Source: Alphaproteobacteria bacterium (GTDB lineage: Bacteria; Pseudomonadota; Alphaproteobacteria; Caulobacterales; Caulobacteraceae). From it: a stretch of DNA of 35,333 nucleotides. The stretch spans positions 1 through 35,333 of the forward strand of contig JAHJOK010000050.1 in the NCBI GenBank assembly GCA_018820205.1, in the 5' to 3' direction. The notes below the pieces were generated by a model. It searched no databases, had not been told where the DNA came from, and worked only from the letters and a program-made list of their open reading frames with translations. Numbering within the stretch: the stretch's first letter is position 1; each line of letters begins with the position of its first letter. This document shows positions 32,377-35,333 of the stretch, in pieces. The position numbers and the translations under genes are program-made.

Positions 32377-32859
32377 CTAGCGTTTGACGCGGGCGCGTAC
32401 GGCGGCGCCCACGGCGGGGCTGACGAAACTGTCGATGTTCCCGTCCAGCCGGGCGATTTCCTTGACCAGCCGCGAGGCGATCGCCTGGTGGCGCGGGTCG
32501 GCCATCAGGAACACGGTCTCGATGTCGTCATTGAGGCGCTGATTCATGGCCGTCATCTGGAACTCGTATTCAAAGTCGGCGACGGCGCGCAGACCGCGCA
32601 CGATGACATTGGCGTTCAGTTCCTCGGCGAAATGCATCAGCAGGGTCGAGAAGGGGCGGACCTCGATGTTCGCATTCAGCCCGACGACCTCCGCCCGGAC
32701 CATCTCGACCCGCTCGGCGGTGGTGAACAGCGGTCCCTTCTCGTCATTCTGGGCGACGCCAATGACAAGCCTGTCGACCAGTTTCACGGCCCGGCCGATG
32801 ATGTCCATGTGGCCGTTGGTGACGGGGTCGAAAGTCCCCGGATAGAGCCCGATACGCAT
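32377..32859 (-). CDS. coaD: Phosphopantetheine adenylyltransferase
   Basis: A 160-residue cytoplasmic enzyme that adenylates 4'-phosphopantetheine to dephospho-CoA, the fourth step of CoA synthesis. The nucleotidyltransferase motif is PGTFDPVTNGHMDII with His17 in the TxGH-type position. The substrate loop VIVRGLRAVADFEYEFQM and the second nucleotide motif IASRLVKEIARLDGNI are present. GGGGGAG precedes the ATG. Followed by the cyclophilin pair on the same strand, an arrangement I recall from other Caulobacterales. Confidence 0.97.
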   Translation of the reverse strand: MRIGLYPGTFDPVTNGHMDIIGRAVKLVDRLVIGVAQNDEKGPLFTTAERVEMVRAEVVGLNANIEVRPFSTLLMHFAEELNANVIVRGLRAVADFEYEFQMTAMNQRLNDDIETVFLMADPRHQAIASRLVKEIARLDGNIDSFVSPAVGAAVRARVKR

Positions 32860-32910
32860 GGCGTTACTCCCCCGCCTTTCGGCCTGATTAGCAGGCGTGG
32901 CGCATCCGGC

Positions 32911-33708
32911 CTAGATCGTCTGAGGCGGGTTTGACGCCCAAGCGCGGGTGAGGCGCTCGATTCGATCCGGCGCGGCGCCGACGACGTGGTCGCCGATGGC
33001 GGTGATCCGACAGGCCGGGGTGGCGCTGTTGCACAGGAAGGCGCCATCGAAGGCGTCGAGGTCGGTGAGAAGGACGGGCCGGGTCGAGCCGGTCAGACCG
33101 ACGCCGGCGAGTCCCTGCTGGATCAGAGATTGCGCCACGCCGGCCAGCATCGGCGCCTGAGGCCAGATCACGGTCTCGCCGGACAGGAAGCCGATATTCC
33201 ACGAACTGCCTTCGGAGATCAGGCCGTCGGCGTCGGCGAACAGGGCGTCATCGAACCCGGCCTCCCGGGCCAGGCGTCGAGCGCGGATCAGGCCGAGGGT
33301 GGCGGTGTGCTTTATGTGGGCTTCCTCACGCGCATAGGTCTGGCTTCGAACCCGGACGCTGACGGCCAGCGGCGGCGGCGGCGGCGAGACCACCGTCATC
33401 ACCCGGGGCCGGACCCGCGCCGACGGCGTGCGGGACCAGATGTCGGGGGAAAACAGGCTGATGCGCAGCCAGGCCTCGCGACGATCCGCGAGCGCCGTCC
33501 GAATGAGATCGCGAAGCCGGGCCTCGCCGACTGGTTCGCCGAAGAGCTCGACGGCAGAGGCCTCCAGCCGGCCAAGGTGCAGATCCAGTCCCCGCACGCC
33601 GCCGTCCTCGACCCGGAAGGAGGTGTAGGCCCCGTAATTGACGAGGGCGAGATAGTGGAGGTCGTCCTCGGTGGCGGGGAGACCGTCGATGAGGAGGTCG
33701 GCTGTCAT
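32911..33708 (-). CDS. Class IV aminotransferase (PLP-dependent)
   Basis: A 265-residue fold-type IV PLP enzyme of the branched-chain aminotransferase / D-amino-acid transaminase / aminodeoxychorismate lyase group. The probable PLP lysine is in AHIKHTATLGLIRARRLA. The family pattern GFDDALFADADGLISEGSSW then NIGF gives the phosphate-binding region. The substrate cannot be chosen from sequence; similarity to ADC lyase and to D-alanine transaminase is of the same order. The ATG at 33708 is preceded by GGAG 5 nt away, and that GGAG belongs to the conserved flank of the REP-like element at 33712. Confidence 0.82.
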   Translation of the reverse strand: MTADLLIDGLPATEDDLHYLALVNYGAYTSFRVEDGGVRGLDLHLGRLEASAVELFGEPVGEARLRDLIRTALADRREAWLRISLFSPDIWSRTPSARVRPRVMTVVSPPPPPLAVSVRVRSQTYAREEAHIKHTATLGLIRARRLAREAGFDDALFADADGLISEGSSWNIGFLSGETVIWPQAPMLAGVAQSLIQQGLAGVGLTGSTRPVLLTDLDAFDGAFLCNSATPACRITAIGDHVVGAAPDRIERLTRAWASNPPQTI

Positions 33709-33711
33709 TTG

Positions 33712-33745
33712 AACTCCGTGCATCCCCGCGAAGGCGGGGATCCAG
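33712..33745 (+). repeat. REP-like hairpin element, left arm of the second pair
   Basis: From 33712 the first 26 bp are identical to 8496-8521, and the TCCCCGC-GAAG-GCGGGGA hairpin is complete. It ends 4 bp from the start codon of the aminotransferase gene, and its complement supplies that gene's GGAG ribosome site. Confidence 0.85.
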
Positions 33746-33815
33746 TTCTCTGGGCGCTCGGAACGAGCCGATCACCCCCTGACACCCATCCGGCGCACCA
33801 ATGCCCTACGAAAGC

Positions 33816-33844
33816 ACTGGGTCCCCGCCTTCGAGGGGATGCAC
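33816..33844 (-). repeat. REP-like hairpin element, right arm of the second pair
   Basis: Reads CACTGGGTCCCCGCCTTC then GAGGGGATGCAC, an inverted copy of 33718-33745 with one mismatch in the stem (GAG for GCG). It lies 11 bp beyond the gyrA stop codon. The 70-bp interior carries GGAACGAGCCG (33760-33770) and TCCGGCGCAC (33789-33798), reverse complements of two blocks inside the pair at 8537-8684. Confidence 0.8.
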
Positions 33845-33855
33845 GGCGGTTTGGA

Positions 33856-35333
33856 TCACTCGTCAGGCGCTTGGCCTTCGGCTCCCTCATCGCCGTCGAT
33901 CTCGACCTCGGGCTCATCCCCGCCCGTGTCCGCCAGCCTTTCAACCGACACGACCTTTTCGCCTTCCGCCGTGCGGAAGATGGTCACGCCCTGGGACGAG
34001 CGGCCGACGATGCGGACCTGGCCCACGCGGGTGCGGATCATCTGGCCGTTGGAGGTGACCAGCAACAGGTCGTCGCTGTCCTCGACCGGGAAGGCTGCGG
34101 CGAGGCGGGCGCCTGCGCGACCGCCCAGGCCGTGGGCCGTCAGACCCTGACCGCCGCGACCGGTGCGGCGGTATTCGTAGGCGGAAGAGCGCTTGCCGAA
34201 ACCGGTCTCGGTGACCGTCAGGATGAACTGTTCGGCGGCCCCCAGTTCGGCGATGCGTTCGATCGACAGGGCGGCGTCGCCCGAGCCTTCGGCGTCATCA
34301 TCCGCCTCGACCACCGCGGTTTCGTCCTCGCCATCCGTCGCCTTGCGCATGGCGTTGGCATGTTTGACGTAGGCGCTGCGTTCGTCCGGTGTCGCATCGA
34401 CACGGCCGAGGATGGCCATGGAGATGACCACGTCGTCGCCTTGCAGCCGGACGCCGCGCACACCGGTGGAATCGCGGCCCTTGAACACGCGGACGTCGTC
34501 GGCCTTGAAGCGGATGGCGCGGCCGCCGGACGTGGTCAGCAGAACATCGTCCTCGCTTGTGCAGATGGCGACGCCGACCATGTGGTCGCCGTCTTCCAGC
34601 TTCATCGCGATCTTGCCGGCGCGGTTGACCGTGGCGAAGTCCGACAGCTTGTTCCGGCGCACGTCGCCGGATCGGGTGGCGAACATGATGTCGTAGTCGC
34701 CCCAGGTCGTCTCGTCCTCGGGCAGGGGCAGGACGTTCATGATCGAATCGCCCGGTTCGATCGGCAGCAGGTTGACGAAGGCCTTGCCGCGCGACGTCGG
34801 CCCGCCCAGCGGCAGCCGCCAGGTCTTCAGCTTGTAGGCCTTGCCGTTGGTGGCGAAGAACAGCACCGGCGTATGGGTCGAGGCCGAGAACACGCCGACG
34901 ACGGCGTCGTCATCCTTCATCGCCACGCCCGAGCGCCCCTTGCCGCCGCGATGCTGGGTCCGGTAGGCGTTCAGCGCCACGCGCTTGACGTAGCCGCCGT
35001 GGGTGACGGTGACGACCATGTCCTCGCGCGGGATCAGGTCCTCGTCTTCCAGCTCGAAATCGCCGTCGCCGATCAGGGTCCGCCGGGGCACGGCGAACTC
35101 GCTGCGCACCAGCAGCAGGTCCTCGCGGATCACCGCCAGGATGTTGGCGCGATCCGACAGCAGGGTCAGATGGCCCTGGATGGTGTCGGCCAGGCCGCGC
35201 GCCTCGCCGAAGATGTCGTCACGGCCCAGGCCGGTCAGGCGCGACAGGGTCAGGCCCAGGATGGCCCGCGCCTGTTCGTCGGTCAGGTTCAGCTTGTCGC
35301 CCTCGACCAGCATGGAGCGCGGGTCGGCGATCA
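33856..35333 (-). CDS. gyrA: DNA gyrase subunit A, C-terminal part (5' end outside window)
   Basis: About 491 codons are in the window, running off the right edge, so the catalytic tyrosine domain is missing from view. The visible part starts in the tower/coiled-coil region (LTDEQARAILGLTLSRLTGL, IREDLLLVRSEF). It continues into the DNA-wrapping beta-pinwheel, with the GyrA box seen as QHRGGKGRSGVA and repeated blade motifs (VVTVTHGGYVKRV, VLFFATNGKAYKLK, VLLTTSGGRAIRFK, LLLVTSNGQMIRTR). A highly acidic insertion (DGEDETAVVEADDDAEGSGD) lies between blades, and the tail is acidic. The enzyme introduces negative supercoils with GyrB. Confidence 0.97.
   Translation of the reverse strand, partial: IADPRSMLVEGDKLNLTDEQARAILGLTLSRLTGLGRDDIFGEARGLADTIQGHLTLLSDRANILAVIREDLLLVRSEFAVPRRTLIGDGDFELEDEDLIPREDMVVTVTHGGYVKRVALNAYRTQHRGGKGRSGVAMKDDDAVVGVFSASTHTPVLFFATNGKAYKLKTWRLPLGGPTSRGKAFVNLLPIEPGDSIMNVLPLPEDETTWGDYDIMFATRSGDVRRNKLSDFATVNRAGKIAMKLEDGDHMVGVAICTSEDDVLLTTSGGRAIRFKADDVRVFKGRDSTGVRGVRLQGDDVVISMAILGRVDATPDERSAYVKHANAMRKATDGEDETAVVEADDDAEGSGDAALSIERIAELGAAEQFILTVTETGFGKRSSAYEYRRTGRGGQGLTAHGLGGRAGARLAAAFPVEDSDDLLLVTSNGQMIRTRVGQVRIVGRSSQGVTIFRTAEGEKVVSVERLADTGGDEPEVEIDGDEGAEGQAPDE

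Overview
This window looks like chromosome of a high-GC alphaproteobacterium of the Caulobacterales, most like Brevundimonas or Caulobacter. That rests on codon bias, frequent GTG/TTG starts, the gene content (Gln-tRNA amidotransferase gatCA, tamAB, an arginine-succinyltransferase cluster, coaD next to periplasmic cyclophilins, gyrA) and interspersed 'CATCCCCGCGAAGGCGGGG' hairpins. Genus assignment is inference, made without any database search.

Layout. 1-140: cut-off end of an IS3-family insertion sequence. 141-1705: a small, visibly less GC-rich accessory stretch with short orphan genes, one probable gene remnant, and three collinear copies of an imperfect repeat. 1706-5386 (minus): ruvX, an AEC-family transporter, pyrB and a catalytically dead dihydroorotase homologue (pyrC'), tightly packed with GTGA stop/start overlaps. 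5459-8438 (plus): lipoprotein, SAM methyltransferase, gatC, gatA. 8439-9287: 849 bp without a convincing gene, holding REP-like hairpins. 9288-10706: tgt and a small unknown gene. 10707-11337 (minus): lipoprotein and tRNA-Lys(UUU). 11450-14256: an AMACR-like CoA-transferase-family enzyme convergent with an orphan hybrid histidine kinase. 14408-14665: a small lipoprotein.

14758-27708 is a continuous plus-strand run with no gap above about 40 bp: tamA, tamB, an M20 metallohydrolase, astA, astD, astB, a four-helix membrane protein and a KgtP-like 2-oxoglutarate permease. The ast genes convert arginine through succinylated intermediates toward glutamate and succinate. The usual last enzyme AstE and the aminotransferase AstC are absent here. 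The M20 hydrolase overlaps the start of astA and is a good candidate for the missing desuccinylase.

27809-29355 (minus): hspQ, phenylalanine 4-hydroxylase and a small lipoprotein overlapping its end. 29504-30619 (plus): a Ppx/GppA phosphatase. 30586-35333 (minus): gyrA C-terminal part, a class IV aminotransferase, coaD, and two tandemly duplicated exported cyclophilins with an unusual insertion.

Most genes are conserved housekeeping. The parts most worth a second look are the AST cluster with its M20 gene, the repeat-framed accessory segment at 141-1705, the inverted-pair REP-like elements at two loci, and the dead dihydroorotase coupled to pyrB. I found no CRISPR array, phage or recognisable defence system.
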